Positions 8,233-18,106 of a DNA stretch of 38,262 bases are shown here, one piece after another. The number at the start of each line of letters is the position of its first letter. Position 1 is the first letter of the stretch. A program made the position numbers and the translations under genes. Source of the stretch: an uncultured Prevotella sp. GTDB lineage: Bacteria; Bacteroidota; Bacteroidia; Bacteroidales; Bacteroidaceae. Below the pieces are notes generated by a model. It made no database searches. It was not told where the DNA came from and saw only the letters and a program-made list of their open reading frames with translations. Location: positions 1 to 38,262 of the forward strand of contig CAJOIX010000013.1 in assembly GCA_905234815.1 (NCBI GenBank), given 5' to 3'.

Positions 8233-10008
8233 ATGAAAAAAAAGATACAATTCAGTCTTGTTTACCGAGACATGTGGCAGAGCTCAGGTAAGTTTCAGCC
8301 ACGCAAAGATCAGTTGGAACGTATTGCACCCGTTATCATAGAGATGGGCTGTTTTGCCCGTGTAGAAACCAATGGCGGCGCCTTTGAACAGGTGAACCTA
8401 CTGGCAGGCGAGAACCCTAACGATGCGGTGAGAGCCTTCTGTAAACCCTTTAACGAGGTGGGCATCAAAACCCATATGCTCGACCGCGGTTTGAACGCTC
8501 TGCGTATGTATCCCGTGCCCGACGATGTACGCGCCCTGATGTACAAGGTGAAACATGCACAAGGTGTGGACATTCCTCGAATTTTCGACGGATTAAACGA
8601 TGTGCGCAATATCATTCCCTCCATTCGCTGGGCCAAAGAGGCTGGCATGACTCCACAGGCAACGCTCTGTATCACAACATCGCCAGTACACACCCTGGAC
8701 TACTATATGAATATAGCCGATCAGTTGATTGCTGCCGGTGCCGAAGAAATTTGCTTGAAGGATATGGCCGGCATTGGTCAGCCTGCATTCTTGGGCAAAC
8801 TTACAAAAATGATTAAGGATAAATATCCTGAAATCATTATCCAGTATCACGGACACTCTGGTCCTGGTCTCTCCATGGCCAGTATCCTCGAAGTGTGCAA
8901 CAATGGAGCTGACATTATTGACACCGCCATTGAGCCGCTCTCTTGGGGAAAGGTTCATCCCGATATTATCAGCGTGCTGTCAATGCTGAAGAACGAAGGT
9001 TTCGATGTGCCTGAAATCAACATGAACGCTTACATGAAGGCCCGCACATTGACACAATCCTTCATCGACGAATGGCTTGGCTATTTCATCAATCCGGGAA
9101 ACAAGGTGATGTCCTCACTCCTGCTTGGTTGCGGACTGCCTGGCGGTATGATGGGTTCGATGATGGCCGACCTCGGTGGCATCATGGGCACCATCAATAA
9201 TCTGCGTCGCAAGAAGGGGGAAGCCGAACTCAGCACAGACGATATGCTCGTGGCTCTCTTCAACGAAGTGGAATACGTATGGCCACGTGTAGGCTATCCT
9301 CCTCTGGTAACTCCATTCTCACAGTATGTGAAGAACATCGCACTGATGAACCTTCTTACCTTGGAACAAGGAAAAGGCCGCTTTGTGATGATGGACGAAG
9401 CCATGTGGGGTATGATTCTCGGCAAGAGCGGGAAATTGCCCGGCGCACTCGATCCTGAAATCATTGAATTGGCAAAGAAACAAGGCAGAGAGTTCACCGA
9501 TGCTGATCCTCACACGCTGCTTCCCAATGCCCTCGACGATTTCCGCAAAGAGATGGACGAAAACGGCTGGGAATATGGTCCCGACGATGAAGAACTGTGG
9601 GAACTTGCCATGCATCCCGAGCAGTACCGCAACTACAAGAGCGGACAGGCTAAGAAAAACTTCCTGGCCGACCTTCAGAAAGCCAAAGATGCAGCCTGCG
9701 GCACGAACCTTTCGCCCGAAGAATTGGCCGCTTTCAAACACGCCAAAGCCGATGCTATCACCGCTCCTGTGAAGGGATCCATTATCTGGGAGTTTGGCGG
9801 TGACGCTGAAGCTGTGCCCACTGTAGAACCCTTCATCGGAAAAGAATATAAAGAAGGCGACACTTTCTGTTATATTCAGGCTCCCTGGGGCGAATTTGTG
9901 GAAGTGAAAGCCGCTCTCGGTGGCAAGCTTGTAGAAATCAACGCCCGCCAAGGTAGCAAGATTCAAAAGGGTGATGTAATTGCATATATCGAACGAGAAC
10001 AAGCATAA
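8233..10008 (+). CDS. oxaloacetate decarboxylase alpha / pyruvate carboxylase B / transcarboxylase 5S-like carboxyltransferase
   Basis: 591-residue TIM-barrel carboxyltransferase of the OadA/PycB/5S family, which moves CO2 between biotin and pyruvate/oxaloacetate. Seen: opening FSLVYRDMWQSSG, FARVETNGG, FDGLNDVRN, catalytic-Lys motif EICLKDMAGIG, metal-binding HxH in QYHGHSGPG, and YPPLVTPFSQYV. The start at 8233 is used because homologues begin MKK.I.FSL. A TTG at 8191 would add 14 residues unlike the family. The C-terminal 75 residues look like a biotinyl domain (VKAALGGKLVEINARQGSKI), but where the AMKM biotin site is expected the protein reads QAPWGEF, with no lysine. Biotin must then come from a separate carrier. 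The HD gene follows after one base. Confidence 0.88.
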   Translation: MKKKIQFSLVYRDMWQSSGKFQPRKDQLERIAPVIIEMGCFARVETNGGAFEQVNLLAGENPNDAVRAFCKPFNEVGIKTHMLDRGLNALRMYPVPDDVRALMYKVKHAQGVDIPRIFDGLNDVRNIIPSIRWAKEAGMTPQATLCITTSPVHTLDYYMNIADQLIAAGAEEICLKDMAGIGQPAFLGKLTKMIKDKYPEIIIQYHGHSGPGLSMASILEVCNNGADIIDTAIEPLSWGKVHPDIISVLSMLKNEGFDVPEINMNAYMKARTLTQSFIDEWLGYFINPGNKVMSSLLLGCGLPGGMMGSMMADLGGIMGTINNLRRKKGEAELSTDDMLVALFNEVEYVWPRVGYPPLVTPFSQYVKNIALMNLLTLEQGKGRFVMMDEAMWGMILGKSGKLPGALDPEIIELAKKQGREFTDADPHTLLPNALDDFRKEMDENGWEYGPDDEELWELAMHPEQYRNYKSGQAKKNFLADLQKAKDAACGTNLSPEELAAFKHAKADAITAPVKGSIIWEFGGDAEAVPTVEPFIGKEYKEGDTFCYIQAPWGEFVEVKAALGGKLVEINARQGSKIQKGDVIAYIEREQA

Positions 10009-10009
10009 G

Positions 10010-10546
10010 ATGGATGTTCAAAAGCTCATTGATCTGCACTATGGCAAGAACGAGCCCCTTCGCCATGTGCTTCTGACTCACAGTGAGGCAGTAGCCCAGC
10101 GGTGTATCAGAATCATTGAGCAACATCCTGAACTGCAGATAGATGCACAATTTGTAAAAGAGGCAGCAATGCTTCACGATATTGGCATCTGTTTCTGCAA
10201 TGCACCTTCCATTCACTGCCATGGCACACATCCCTATATCTGCCACGGACACCTGGGCGCAGAGTTGCTCAGAGAATACGGGTATGATCGCCATGCTCGT
10301 GTCTGCGAACGACATACTGGAGCGGGGCTTACCAAAGAGGAGATTATCCGCCAGCAACTACCACTACCTGCAGATGATTTCTTGCCTGAAACATTAGAAG
10401 AAAAACTCATCTGCTACGCCGATAAGTTCTATTCTAAGACACACCTGGGCGATGAAAAAACACTCGAACAAGCCGTTCACAGTCTCGAAAAATTCGGTTC
10501 CGAAGGTGTAGCCCGATTCCTCGAATGGCACAAGATATTTAACTGA
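10010..10546 (+). CDS. HD-domain phosphohydrolase-like protein
   Basis: 178-residue protein with an HD metal-binding domain: H...LTHSEAVA near residue 25, the HDIG signature in AMLHDIGICF, and later His residues (HGHLGAELL, CERHTGAG). HD proteins of this small type hydrolyse nucleotides or phosphate esters. The substrate is unknown. ATG at 10010 starts one base after the stop of the carboxyltransferase gene, so they are likely co-transcribed. A TTG at 9980 inside the previous gene is rejected as start. Confidence 0.82.
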   Translation: MDVQKLIDLHYGKNEPLRHVLLTHSEAVAQRCIRIIEQHPELQIDAQFVKEAAMLHDIGICFCNAPSIHCHGTHPYICHGHLGAELLREYGYDRHARVCERHTGAGLTKEEIIRQQLPLPADDFLPETLEEKLICYADKFYSKTHLGDEKTLEQAVHSLEKFGSEGVARFLEWHKIFN

Positions 10547-10566
10547 AAATTGACAACTGATAATCG

Positions 10567-13365
10567 ATGAAGCGTCGATCCATTATCATATTCCTACTGT
10601 TCGTCTTTATCTTTTCAATGGCGAGCAATTCCCAAGGCCCTTTCAAGCGCAAGAGGAAAGTGGTCGTGGACACTTTAGCTACAAAAGACACAATCATAAC
10701 TGACACGCTCAAGATGGACTCTCTCACAAAGGCCATCTACAAGCACAATCTGCAGGTGGACGATTCATTGCGCATCGACTCCATCAACCGTGCCAAGAGC
10801 AATGGAATAGAAGATCCCATCAGTTATGAAGGCACCGACTCGCTCGTTTATGATGCCCTCAACCGCACGGCATACATGTATGGTAATGCCAAGGTGGACT
10901 ATCAAAACATGACGCTCGAGAGTGAAAAAATCCAACTTGATCTGAACAAGAACGTCGTATATGCCACAGGTGTAGCGGACTCTACGGCCGAAAAAGGACT
11001 TAAAGGTATTCCTAACTTTAAAATGGGCCAAGAGGAATACGAAACCGACACGATAGCATTTAACATCAAATCAAAACGTGGGCTCATACGCAATGTTTAC
11101 ACCGCACAGCAAGAAGGCTTTCTCACCTCGCAACTGTCTAAGCGCAATGCCGATGGGACCATCTATCTCCAGCATGGTCGGTACACAACGTGCGATGAAG
11201 AAAATCCCGACTTCTACATAGCCCTCTCACGTGCCAAGGTGCGCCCCAACAAGGATGTAGTGTTCGGACCAGCCTACCTGGTTGTAGCCGATGTACCCTT
11301 GCCGTTGGCCATACCATACGGTTTCTTCCCATTCTCAAAAAAATATAGCAGCGGCATCATCATGCCATCCTATGGTGAAGAGAAAGACCGAGGCTTCTAT
11401 CTGCGTGACGGCGGTTACTATTTTGCCCTGAGCGATAAGTGGGATTTGAAAGTTCTTGGCGAAATCTTTACCCGTGGTTCGTGGGGACTGTCGCTTGCTT
11501 CAAATTATAACAAGCGCTATCGTCATTCGGGTCAATTTCTCTTCAGCTATCAGAACACCAGATATGGCGACAAAGGGCTGCCCGACTTTGTGAAAGAAGA
11601 AAGTTTCAAAGTACAGTGGAGCCACAAACAGGACTCAAAAGCCAGCCCCTTTAGAACATTCTCGGCCAGCGTAAACTTTGCCACAACAAGCTATGAGAAC
11701 AACAACCTCAACTCGATGTACAATCCGCAAACAAAGACACAAAGTACCCGTACATCGTCAGTGAGTTGGGGCACCTCATTCTCAAGTATCGGTCTCTCGC
11801 TCTCGAGCACTGCGAATATCACACAAAATATGCGTGACTCGTCGATAGCTGTAACCCTTCCCGACCTAAATATCTCGATTTCGCGATTCTATCCATTCCG
11901 CCGCAAGCATGCTGCAGGAAAGGAGCGCTGGTATGAAAAAATTTCATTGAGCTACACAGGACAAATCAGTAATTCAATCAACACACAGGAAGACCATATC
12001 CTTCATGCCGACATAATGAAAGAATGGCGCAACGGATGGAAGCACAGCATACCTATTTCCGGTAGTTTCACCCTGTTCAATTATCTTACCGTAACTCCTT
12101 CGTTCAACTTCACCGACCGAATGTACACCAACAAGATAGTGCGGTCGTGGGATACTGAAAAACAAACTGAGGTGAGAGACACCGTGAATGGTTTCCACAA
12201 CATCTACGACTGGAACTTAACTGTTGCAGCAAGCACAAAGCTGTACGGATTCTATCGGCCCAGTAAATGGCTGTTCGGCGATAAAATTGAAAAGATACGC
12301 CACGTCTTGACACCCGAAATAACCTACAGTTATGCACCGGATTTTAGTTCCGATCGTTACGGTTACTATGATTCTTATCAAAAAACCGATGCCGATGGCA
12401 ACGTAGAACTTGTTAGCTATTCTCCTTGGCAGAACTCGCTCTTTGGTATTCCTTCAAACGGCAAGACTGGTTCTATCACTTTCCATTTAGACAACAATGT
12501 TGAAATGAAGGTGAAATCAGACAAAGACAGCACTGGCGTTAAAAAGGTAAGCATCATAGATAACTTCGGCCTTGACATGAGTTACAACATGGCAGCGCGC
12601 GAGAAGAAATGGAGCAATCTGGGCATGAGTATCCGATTGAAGTGGTGGAAACACTATACATTCAATATGCGAGCCGTATTTGCAAGTTATGCGTATGAAC
12701 TAAACGAAAACGGTGTGCCTTACGTTGGCAACCATACCTTGTGGGGAATGGGCAAATTCGGCCGTTTCCAAGGGTTTTCGCAAAACATTTCCTTCACGCT
12801 TAATCCTGAAAAACTAAAGAAATGGTTTGGAAAGAGTGGCGAAGAGGAGGATGAAGCACTTGATGAAGATGCCATCAATACAGATGTGGAGACCAATGTA
12901 GATGATGATCTTGCTAACGGACAGCATAAGGCCAAGCGGAAGAAAAACACCGGAAAAGCCGAAACTGACGAAGATGGATATATGCTCTTCAATATGCCGT
13001 GGTCGCTTACGTTCGGCTATGGTGTCACCATGAGAGAAAACACCACGCTGTCTAAGTTCAATTACGAAAAGATGCGCTATCCATATAAGTTCACGCAAAA
13101 CCTCAACGTGAGTGGTAATCTACGTTTAAGTGACGGATGGAACATCAGTTTCTCTACTGGATGGGATTTTGAAAACCACGACATGAGCATGACTACAGCT
13201 TCTGTGCAGCGCGATCTGCACTGCTTCAACATGAGTTGCTCAGTAGTGCTTGCTCCGTACACCAGCTACAACTTCACCTTCCGAGCCAATGCATCTACAC
13301 TGACCGATGCACTCAAATATGACAAACACAATAACTCAATATCAAATGCCGTTGAATGGTATTAA
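10567..13365 (+). CDS. lptD: LPS-assembly outer-membrane protein LptD-like
   Basis: 932-residue outer-membrane protein. After a signal peptide (MKRRSIIIFLLFVFIFSMASNSQ) comes an OstA/LptA-like jellyroll region (about 90-260; GNAKVDYQNMTLESEKIQLDL, YLQHGRYTTCDE), then a large barrel with PYGFFPFSKKYSSGIIMPSYG, a conserved LptD stretch. LptD with LptE inserts lipopolysaccharide into the outer leaflet. An acidic-then-basic loop at about 755-800 (GEEEDEALDEDAINTD, then KAKRKKN) is low complexity and probably a surface or periplasmic loop. No barrel sequence is missing at the end (NNSISNAVEWY). It follows the HD gene by 20 bases. Symbol assigned by family resemblance. Confidence 0.85.
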   Translation: MKRRSIIIFLLFVFIFSMASNSQGPFKRKRKVVVDTLATKDTIITDTLKMDSLTKAIYKHNLQVDDSLRIDSINRAKSNGIEDPISYEGTDSLVYDALNRTAYMYGNAKVDYQNMTLESEKIQLDLNKNVVYATGVADSTAEKGLKGIPNFKMGQEEYETDTIAFNIKSKRGLIRNVYTAQQEGFLTSQLSKRNADGTIYLQHGRYTTCDEENPDFYIALSRAKVRPNKDVVFGPAYLVVADVPLPLAIPYGFFPFSKKYSSGIIMPSYGEEKDRGFYLRDGGYYFALSDKWDLKVLGEIFTRGSWGLSLASNYNKRYRHSGQFLFSYQNTRYGDKGLPDFVKEESFKVQWSHKQDSKASPFRTFSASVNFATTSYENNNLNSMYNPQTKTQSTRTSSVSWGTSFSSIGLSLSSTANITQNMRDSSIAVTLPDLNISISRFYPFRRKHAAGKERWYEKISLSYTGQISNSINTQEDHILHADIMKEWRNGWKHSIPISGSFTLFNYLTVTPSFNFTDRMYTNKIVRSWDTEKQTEVRDTVNGFHNIYDWNLTVAASTKLYGFYRPSKWLFGDKIEKIRHVLTPEITYSYAPDFSSDRYGYYDSYQKTDADGNVELVSYSPWQNSLFGIPSNGKTGSITFHLDNNVEMKVKSDKDSTGVKKVSIIDNFGLDMSYNMAAREKKWSNLGMSIRLKWWKHYTFNMRAVFASYAYELNENGVPYVGNHTLWGMGKFGRFQGFSQNISFTLNPEKLKKWFGKSGEEEDEALDEDAINTDVETNVDDDLANGQHKAKRKKNTGKAETDEDGYMLFNMPWSLTFGYGVTMRENTTLSKFNYEKMRYPYKFTQNLNVSGNLRLSDGWNISFSTGWDFENHDMSMTTASVQRDLHCFNMSCSVVLAPYTSYNFTFRANASTLTDALKYDKHNNSISNAVEWY

Positions 13366-13406
13366 CAAATTGAATAACATTTATTAACCCCTAAACAATT
13401 AAATCT

Positions 13407-15152
13407 ATGGAATCTAATCAGCAATTGATTGCCGAGTGCGTAGAACGCGCCAAGCAATGGCTCTCTCCGGCCTTCGACGAAGAAACACGCAAAGCGGTTC
13501 AAGAAATGATTGACGCAGAGGACAAGAACCCTCTGATTGATGCATTCTACCGCGATTTGGAATTTGGAACTGGTGGCTTGCGCGGCATCATGGGCCCAGG
13601 CACCAACCGTATGAATAAATACATTGTGGGCATGGCCACTCAAGGATTTGCCAACTACATTCTGAAAGCCTTCCCTGGCAAACAGTGCAGTGTTGTTGTT
13701 GGCCACGACTGCCGCAACAACGGCCGTATGTTTGCCGAGACCGTAGCCGATATTTTCTCGGCCAATGGTATTAAAGTATATCTCTTTGAAAGCCTTCGCC
13801 CCACACCTGAAATATCATTTGCCATCCGTCATCTCGGATGTCAGGCCGGTGTGAATGTAACCGCTTCGCACAATCCGCGTGAGTATAATGGTTACAAAGC
13901 ATATTGGGACGATGGAGCGCAAGTGCTTACCCCACACGACACAGGCATCATCGAGGAAGTGAACAAGGTGTCCATTTCCGATGTGAAGTTTGAAGGTAAC
14001 AAAGAACTCATCATCCCCATCGGTGGCGAAATGGACTGGGACTACATCCAGGCCGTTAAAGAAGCCATGGTTGACCAGGATGTGATTCTCCGTAATAAAG
14101 ACCTCAACATTGTATATTCACCTATGCACGGCACCGGTCGTGTGATTGTACCCATGGCACTGCGTTCTTGGGGCTTCCAAAACATCCACGTTGTGCCCGA
14201 ACAGATGGTTATTGACGGTAACTTCCCCACAGTGGTTTCGCCCAATCCAGAGAATGCCGAAGCAATGACGCTCGGAATGAAACTTGGAACCAAGCTCAAT
14301 GCCGACCTCGTGATTGCTTCTGACCCCGATGCCGACCGCTTGGCCATTGTTTGCCGCGACAAGAAAGGCGAATGGGTTATCATCAACGGAAACCAGACTT
14401 GCATGATGTTCTCGTGGTACATCATTGCCAATAAAAAGAAACTCGGCCAACTTAAGGGCAACGAGTTCCTGGTGAAGACCATCGTTACAACAGAGGTTAT
14501 TGCCGAAATCGCAAAGAAAAACCAGGTAGAATATCATGACTGCTATACTGGTTTCAAGTGGATTGCCAACGAAATTCGCACCAACGAAGGAAAGAAGAAA
14601 TACATTGGCGGTGGTGAAGAGAGCTTCGGCTTCCTGCCATACGACAAGGTACGGGATAAGGATTCACCCGCATCTATCTGTCTGATCTGCGAAATCGCTG
14701 CATGGGCAAAGGACAATGGCAAGACACTTTACGATCTGCTGCTCGACATCTACCAGGAATATGGTTTCTCTTACGAGCACACCATAAACGTAGTACGCCC
14801 AGGCAAGACTGGTGCTGACGAAATCAAACAGATGATGGAAAACTTCCGTGCAAATCCTCCACGCGAGCTTGCTGGCGAGAAAATCGTCCTGTCTAAAGAC
14901 TTCCAGAAACTTGAACAGCGCGATGCCAACGGAAATGTTACACCCATCAATATGCCTGCCAAGAGCAATGTGCTCCAATGGTTCTGCGAGAATGGCAATA
15001 AAGTGTCAGTACGTCCTTCCGGAACTGAACCGAAAATCAAGTTCTACATTGAAATCAAGGACAAAATGCACTGTCAAGACTGCTACGACGGTTGCGTAGA
15101 ACGCTCTAAGGCTACTGTAGAAGAAATTAAGCGCGAACTGAATCTCGACTAA
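13407..15152 (+). CDS. phosphoglucomutase / phosphomannomutase family enzyme
   Basis: 581-residue alpha-D-phosphohexomutase, interconverting sugar 1- and 6-phosphates. Active-site serine loop TASHNPREYNGYKAYW, metal loop ASDPDADRLAIV, sugar-binding loop GGGEESFGFLP and phosphate loop RPSGTEPKIKFYI are all intact. The longer form (about 580 residues) is the type often annotated as phospho-sugar mutase in Bacteroidetes. Specificity for glucose or mannose cannot be set from sequence. It starts 41 bases after lptD and is followed by its own terminator. Confidence 0.93.
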   Translation: MESNQQLIAECVERAKQWLSPAFDEETRKAVQEMIDAEDKNPLIDAFYRDLEFGTGGLRGIMGPGTNRMNKYIVGMATQGFANYILKAFPGKQCSVVVGHDCRNNGRMFAETVADIFSANGIKVYLFESLRPTPEISFAIRHLGCQAGVNVTASHNPREYNGYKAYWDDGAQVLTPHDTGIIEEVNKVSISDVKFEGNKELIIPIGGEMDWDYIQAVKEAMVDQDVILRNKDLNIVYSPMHGTGRVIVPMALRSWGFQNIHVVPEQMVIDGNFPTVVSPNPENAEAMTLGMKLGTKLNADLVIASDPDADRLAIVCRDKKGEWVIINGNQTCMMFSWYIIANKKKLGQLKGNEFLVKTIVTTEVIAEIAKKNQVEYHDCYTGFKWIANEIRTNEGKKKYIGGGEESFGFLPYDKVRDKDSPASICLICEIAAWAKDNGKTLYDLLLDIYQEYGFSYEHTINVVRPGKTGADEIKQMMENFRANPPRELAGEKIVLSKDFQKLEQRDANGNVTPINMPAKSNVLQWFCENGNKVSVRPSGTEPKIKFYIEIKDKMHCQDCYDGCVERSKATVEEIKRELNLD

Positions 15153-15177
15153 TTCTATCTGTTAATGCAATATCTTT

Positions 15178-15207
15178 CAGCCCCGCAGGCCACCACCTGT
15201 GGGGCTG
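15178..15207 (+). terminator. terminator-like hairpin after the mutase gene
   Basis: 12-bp stem CAGCCCCGCAGG paired with CCTGTGGGGCTG (one G-T wobble), six-base loop. The T-tract behind it is poor (ATTGTATTT), so termination may be partial or factor-dependent. Confidence 0.7.
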
Positions 15208-15265
15208 ATTGTATTTATACAAGTCCATGCATAGGGCAGAAAATGCAAATCATTATATGTAGGTA

Positions 15266-15296
15266 TTGCCACATTGGGTAAAAATATCTACCTTCG
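15266..15296 (+). promoter_or_regulatory. promoter of feoAB
   Basis: TTG at 15266-15268, 20 bases, then TACCTTCG at 15289-15296 (one mismatch to TAnnTTTG), about 50 bases before the feoAB ATG. No clear Fur box was recognised around it. Confidence 0.6.
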
Positions 15297-15348
15297 CGGG
15301 GTTAAAGGGATACTCCGCAACAGATTATAAGACTTAAAAATTAATTCC

Positions 15349-17778
15349 ATGAGACTGTCCGATTTGAAAACGGGTGAAACTGGCGTGATTGTGAAAGTGC
15401 TGGGCCACGGTAGTTTCCGCAAGCGTATCGTTGAGATGGGCTTTGTGGCTGGCCAGCGTGTTGAATCACTACTCAATGCTCCGCTCCACGACCCTGTTAA
15501 ATATCGTATCATGGGGTACGAAGTGTCGCTCCGTCATGCGGAAGCCGCCATGGTAGAAATCATTGCTTCTGAAGAAATGGCAGCAACAAACGCTGTTGAT
15601 ACCCAGCTAGAAGTAATCGAGAATAGAGACTTTAACGAAAATCTTCCTCAACGTGATGCCGTAGAACAAGAAGCATTGCGCCGCCACCGGATTATCAATG
15701 TTGCATTGGTAGGAAACCCTAACTGCGGTAAGACCTCGCTGTTCAACTTTGTCTCCGGCGCAAATGAGCGTGTAGGCAATTATTCCGGTGTTACCGTAGA
15801 AGCCAAAGAAGGTGAGGCGCATCTGGATGGTTATACCTTCAAACTAGTTGACTTGCCAGGCACATATTCGCTTTCGGCATACTCGCCCGAAGAACTGTAT
15901 GTGCGTAAACAGTTGGTGGAACAAACACCCGATGTGGTGGTAAACGTAATTGATGCAAGCAATCTGGAACGCAATCTTTATCTCACCACTCAGCTGATTG
16001 ACATGAATTTGCGTGTGGTCTGCGCTCTCAATATGTTTGACGAGGCTGAGCGCCGCGGCGATCATCTGCAGATTTCAACGCTGTCGCAACTGATGGGCTT
16101 ACCCATCGTGCCCACAGTTTTCACATCAGGCAGGGGAGTGGAGCAGCTGTTTCGCACAGTGATTGATATATATGAAGGCAATGCGCCTTCTTCTGATACA
16201 ATCTTCCCAGCCCGACACATTCACATAAACCATGGGCACGAGATTGAGCATGGTATTGAAGAGATTCAGTCTTACCTTAAAAGCGAAGAAAATGTCCGGC
16301 AGCGTTATTCAACCCGCTATTTAGCCATCAAGCTGTTGGAACATGACAAGTCGGCCGAGGCGTTTGTCGGAAAGTTTCCTTCAGCCAGCAAGATCATTGC
16401 CGCACGCGATGAAGCTGCTCGGCGCGTACAGGAAGAGACACTTAACGACTCCGAGACCGCCATCATGGATGCGAAGTATGGCTTCATACACGGAGCACTT
16501 GAAGAGGCTGGCTACGAGATGGGAATAGCCCACGACACTTATCACCTCACTCATTTGTTCGACCGCATCATCACACACAAGTATCTGGGATTCCCTCTGT
16601 TTATCCTGCTATTGTGGCTCATGTTTGCCACCACATTCTCGCTGGGTCAGTTTCCTATGGATTGGATTGATGCCGGTGTGGCATGGATAGGAGAAAAGTT
16701 GGGACAAATCATGCCGGCAGGACCGCTACGCGATATGCTCATTGATGGTGTGATTGGTGGAGTAGGGGCTGTGATTATTTTCTTGCCTCAGATATTGATT
16801 CTGTATCTCTTCATTTCGTTCATGGAAGACTCGGGCTATATGGCACGCGCAGCGTTTATCATGGACCGGTTGATGCACAAGATGGGTTTGCACGGCAAAT
16901 CGTTCATCCCGCTTATCATGGGTTTTGGCTGTAATGTTCCCGCCGTGATGGCTACGCGAACCATTGAGAGCCGGCGCTCACGTTTAATTACAATGCTGAT
17001 TCTGCCACTCATGAGTTGCTCAGCCCGACTGCCTATTTATATCATGATTATTGGTACGTTCTTCGCAACGAAGTACCAATCCATGGTGATGATTCTGATT
17101 TATACCATCGGTATTTTTATGGCCATACTGATGAGCCGGCTCTTCAGCCGATATTTGGTAAAGGGTGAAGACACGCCCTTCGTAATGGAACTGCCGCCAT
17201 ACCGCTTCCCAACGGCTAAAGCCATTGGCCGACACACTTGGGAGAAAGGCAAGCAGTATCTCAAGAAGATGGGAGGCATCATTCTGGTTGCCAGCATCGT
17301 GGTGTGGGCGTTAGGCTATTTCCCTCACAATCCGTCACTCACACCGGCTGAACAGAAAGAACAGAGCTATATCGGCCGAATGGGCAAAACCATTGAACCG
17401 GCCTTTACATTGCAAGGGTTCAACTGGAAACTTGACATCTCGCTCATAGCGGGTGTCGGTGCTAAAGAAATTGTGGCTTCAACCATTGGCGTGCTCTATA
17501 GCAATGATGACAGTTTTGGTGATGACGATTCGTTCTCTACCGATACAGGCAAGTATGAACTCCTCCGCCAGCAGATGCAATCGGAGGGCATTACCCCATT
17601 GGTTGCTTTCAGCTATCTGCTCTTCGTATTGCTCTATTTCCCCTGCCTTGCCACAATAGCTGCCATCCGCCACGAAAGCGGTTCTTGGCGCTGGGCTCTA
17701 TTTGCTGCCGGCTACACAACGCTATTGGCATGGACAGTTTCAGCACTGGTAACCCAAATCGGACTCCTAATTCTATAA
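15349..17778 (+). CDS. feoB: ferrous iron transporter, FeoA-FeoB fusion
   Basis: 809-residue inner-membrane Fe(II) importer. Residues 1-75 are an SH3-like FeoA domain (MRLSDLKTGETG, IVEMGFVAGQRVE). The FeoB G-domain follows, with G1 GNPNCGKTS (122-130), the Thr switch YSGVTVEAKEG and DLPGTYSLSAYS (G3). The membrane core has the first gate GFGCNVPAVMATRTI and the second GVGAKEIVASTIGVLY, and about ten membrane segments. FeoA and FeoB are separate proteins in many bacteria. The fusion is usual in Bacteroidetes. Followed after six bases by the small FeoB-associated gene. Confidence 0.96.
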   Translation: MRLSDLKTGETGVIVKVLGHGSFRKRIVEMGFVAGQRVESLLNAPLHDPVKYRIMGYEVSLRHAEAAMVEIIASEEMAATNAVDTQLEVIENRDFNENLPQRDAVEQEALRRHRIINVALVGNPNCGKTSLFNFVSGANERVGNYSGVTVEAKEGEAHLDGYTFKLVDLPGTYSLSAYSPEELYVRKQLVEQTPDVVVNVIDASNLERNLYLTTQLIDMNLRVVCALNMFDEAERRGDHLQISTLSQLMGLPIVPTVFTSGRGVEQLFRTVIDIYEGNAPSSDTIFPARHIHINHGHEIEHGIEEIQSYLKSEENVRQRYSTRYLAIKLLEHDKSAEAFVGKFPSASKIIAARDEAARRVQEETLNDSETAIMDAKYGFIHGALEEAGYEMGIAHDTYHLTHLFDRIITHKYLGFPLFILLLWLMFATTFSLGQFPMDWIDAGVAWIGEKLGQIMPAGPLRDMLIDGVIGGVGAVIIFLPQILILYLFISFMEDSGYMARAAFIMDRLMHKMGLHGKSFIPLIMGFGCNVPAVMATRTIESRRSRLITMLILPLMSCSARLPIYIMIIGTFFATKYQSMVMILIYTIGIFMAILMSRLFSRYLVKGEDTPFVMELPPYRFPTAKAIGRHTWEKGKQYLKKMGGIILVASIVVWALGYFPHNPSLTPAEQKEQSYIGRMGKTIEPAFTLQGFNWKLDISLIAGVGAKEIVASTIGVLYSNDDSFGDDDSFSTDTGKYELLRQQMQSEGITPLVAFSYLLFVLLYFPCLATIAAIRHESGSWRWALFAAGYTTLLAWTVSALVTQIGLLIL

Positions 17779-17784
17779 ACGGCT

Positions 17785-17967
17785 ATGAATCTGCAATGGC
17801 TCTTGGTTGCATTAGTATTGATAGGTGCACTCTGTTTTATTGTTTTACACATATATCGGCTGTTCCGACAACCGCCACAACCACCTTGCAGCGGATGTCC
17901 GTTTAATGAGATCAATGCGCGAAACCACAAAGATTGCAAAAAATATAATCAAAAAATTTGCAGATAG
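17785..17967 (+). CDS. FeoB-associated Cys-rich membrane protein
   Basis: 60-residue protein with one N-terminal membrane helix (about 4-25), then a Pro stretch and CSGCPF plus two further Cys (DCKK, KICR). Small proteins of this type are found directly after feoB. A role in FeoB assembly or iron handling is inferred in the literature but not shown here. Its 3' end overlaps the -33 box of the tRNA promoter. Confidence 0.85.
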   Translation: MNLQWLLVALVLIGALCFIVLHIYRLFRQPPQPPCSGCPFNEINARNHKDCKKYNQKICR

Positions 17968-17987
17968 AAGAAAAAGTATTACCTTTG
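17957..17987 (+). promoter_or_regulatory. promoter of tRNA-fMet
   Basis: TTTG (17957-17960), 19 bases, TACCTTTG (17980-17987): perfect consensus in both boxes and spacing. The tRNA begins 16 bases further on. Confidence 0.85.
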
Positions 17988-18002
17988 CAACCGCAAAAAC
18001 AT

Positions 18003-18075
18003 CGCGGAGTGGAGCAGTTGGTAGCTCGCCAGGCTCATAACCTGGAGGTCGCATGTTCGAGTCCTGCCTCCGCAA
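18003..18075 (+). tRNA. initiator tRNA-fMet (anticodon CAT)
   Basis: 73 bases folding as a full cloverleaf with anticodon CAT at 18036-18038. Initiator marks are visible: the first base C cannot pair with A72 (18074), and the D-stem has A11-U24. The acceptor stem otherwise has six clean pairs. The anticodon stem is CCAGG/CCTGG. The T-stem has one mismatch (T18054 with C18064). The 3' CCA is not encoded (ACTA follows). A consensus promoter precedes it and an intrinsic terminator follows. Confidence 0.95.
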
Positions 18076-18106
18076 CTACGAAAGCCAGTCGCAATGACTG
18101 GCTTTC
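18058..18106 (+). repeat. direct repeat copy 1: tRNA-fMet 3' end plus terminator
   Basis: Bases 18058-18090 match 18193-18225 at 31 of 33 positions, and the hairpin that follows is shared in its stem. The repeat starts in the T-loop of the tRNA and runs through its terminator. Confidence 0.9.

Noticed and set aside
13407..15152. Minus-strand frames of 139-146 residues inside the mutase gene
   Set aside because: They are shadows of a well-conserved coding frame. They have no independent signals.
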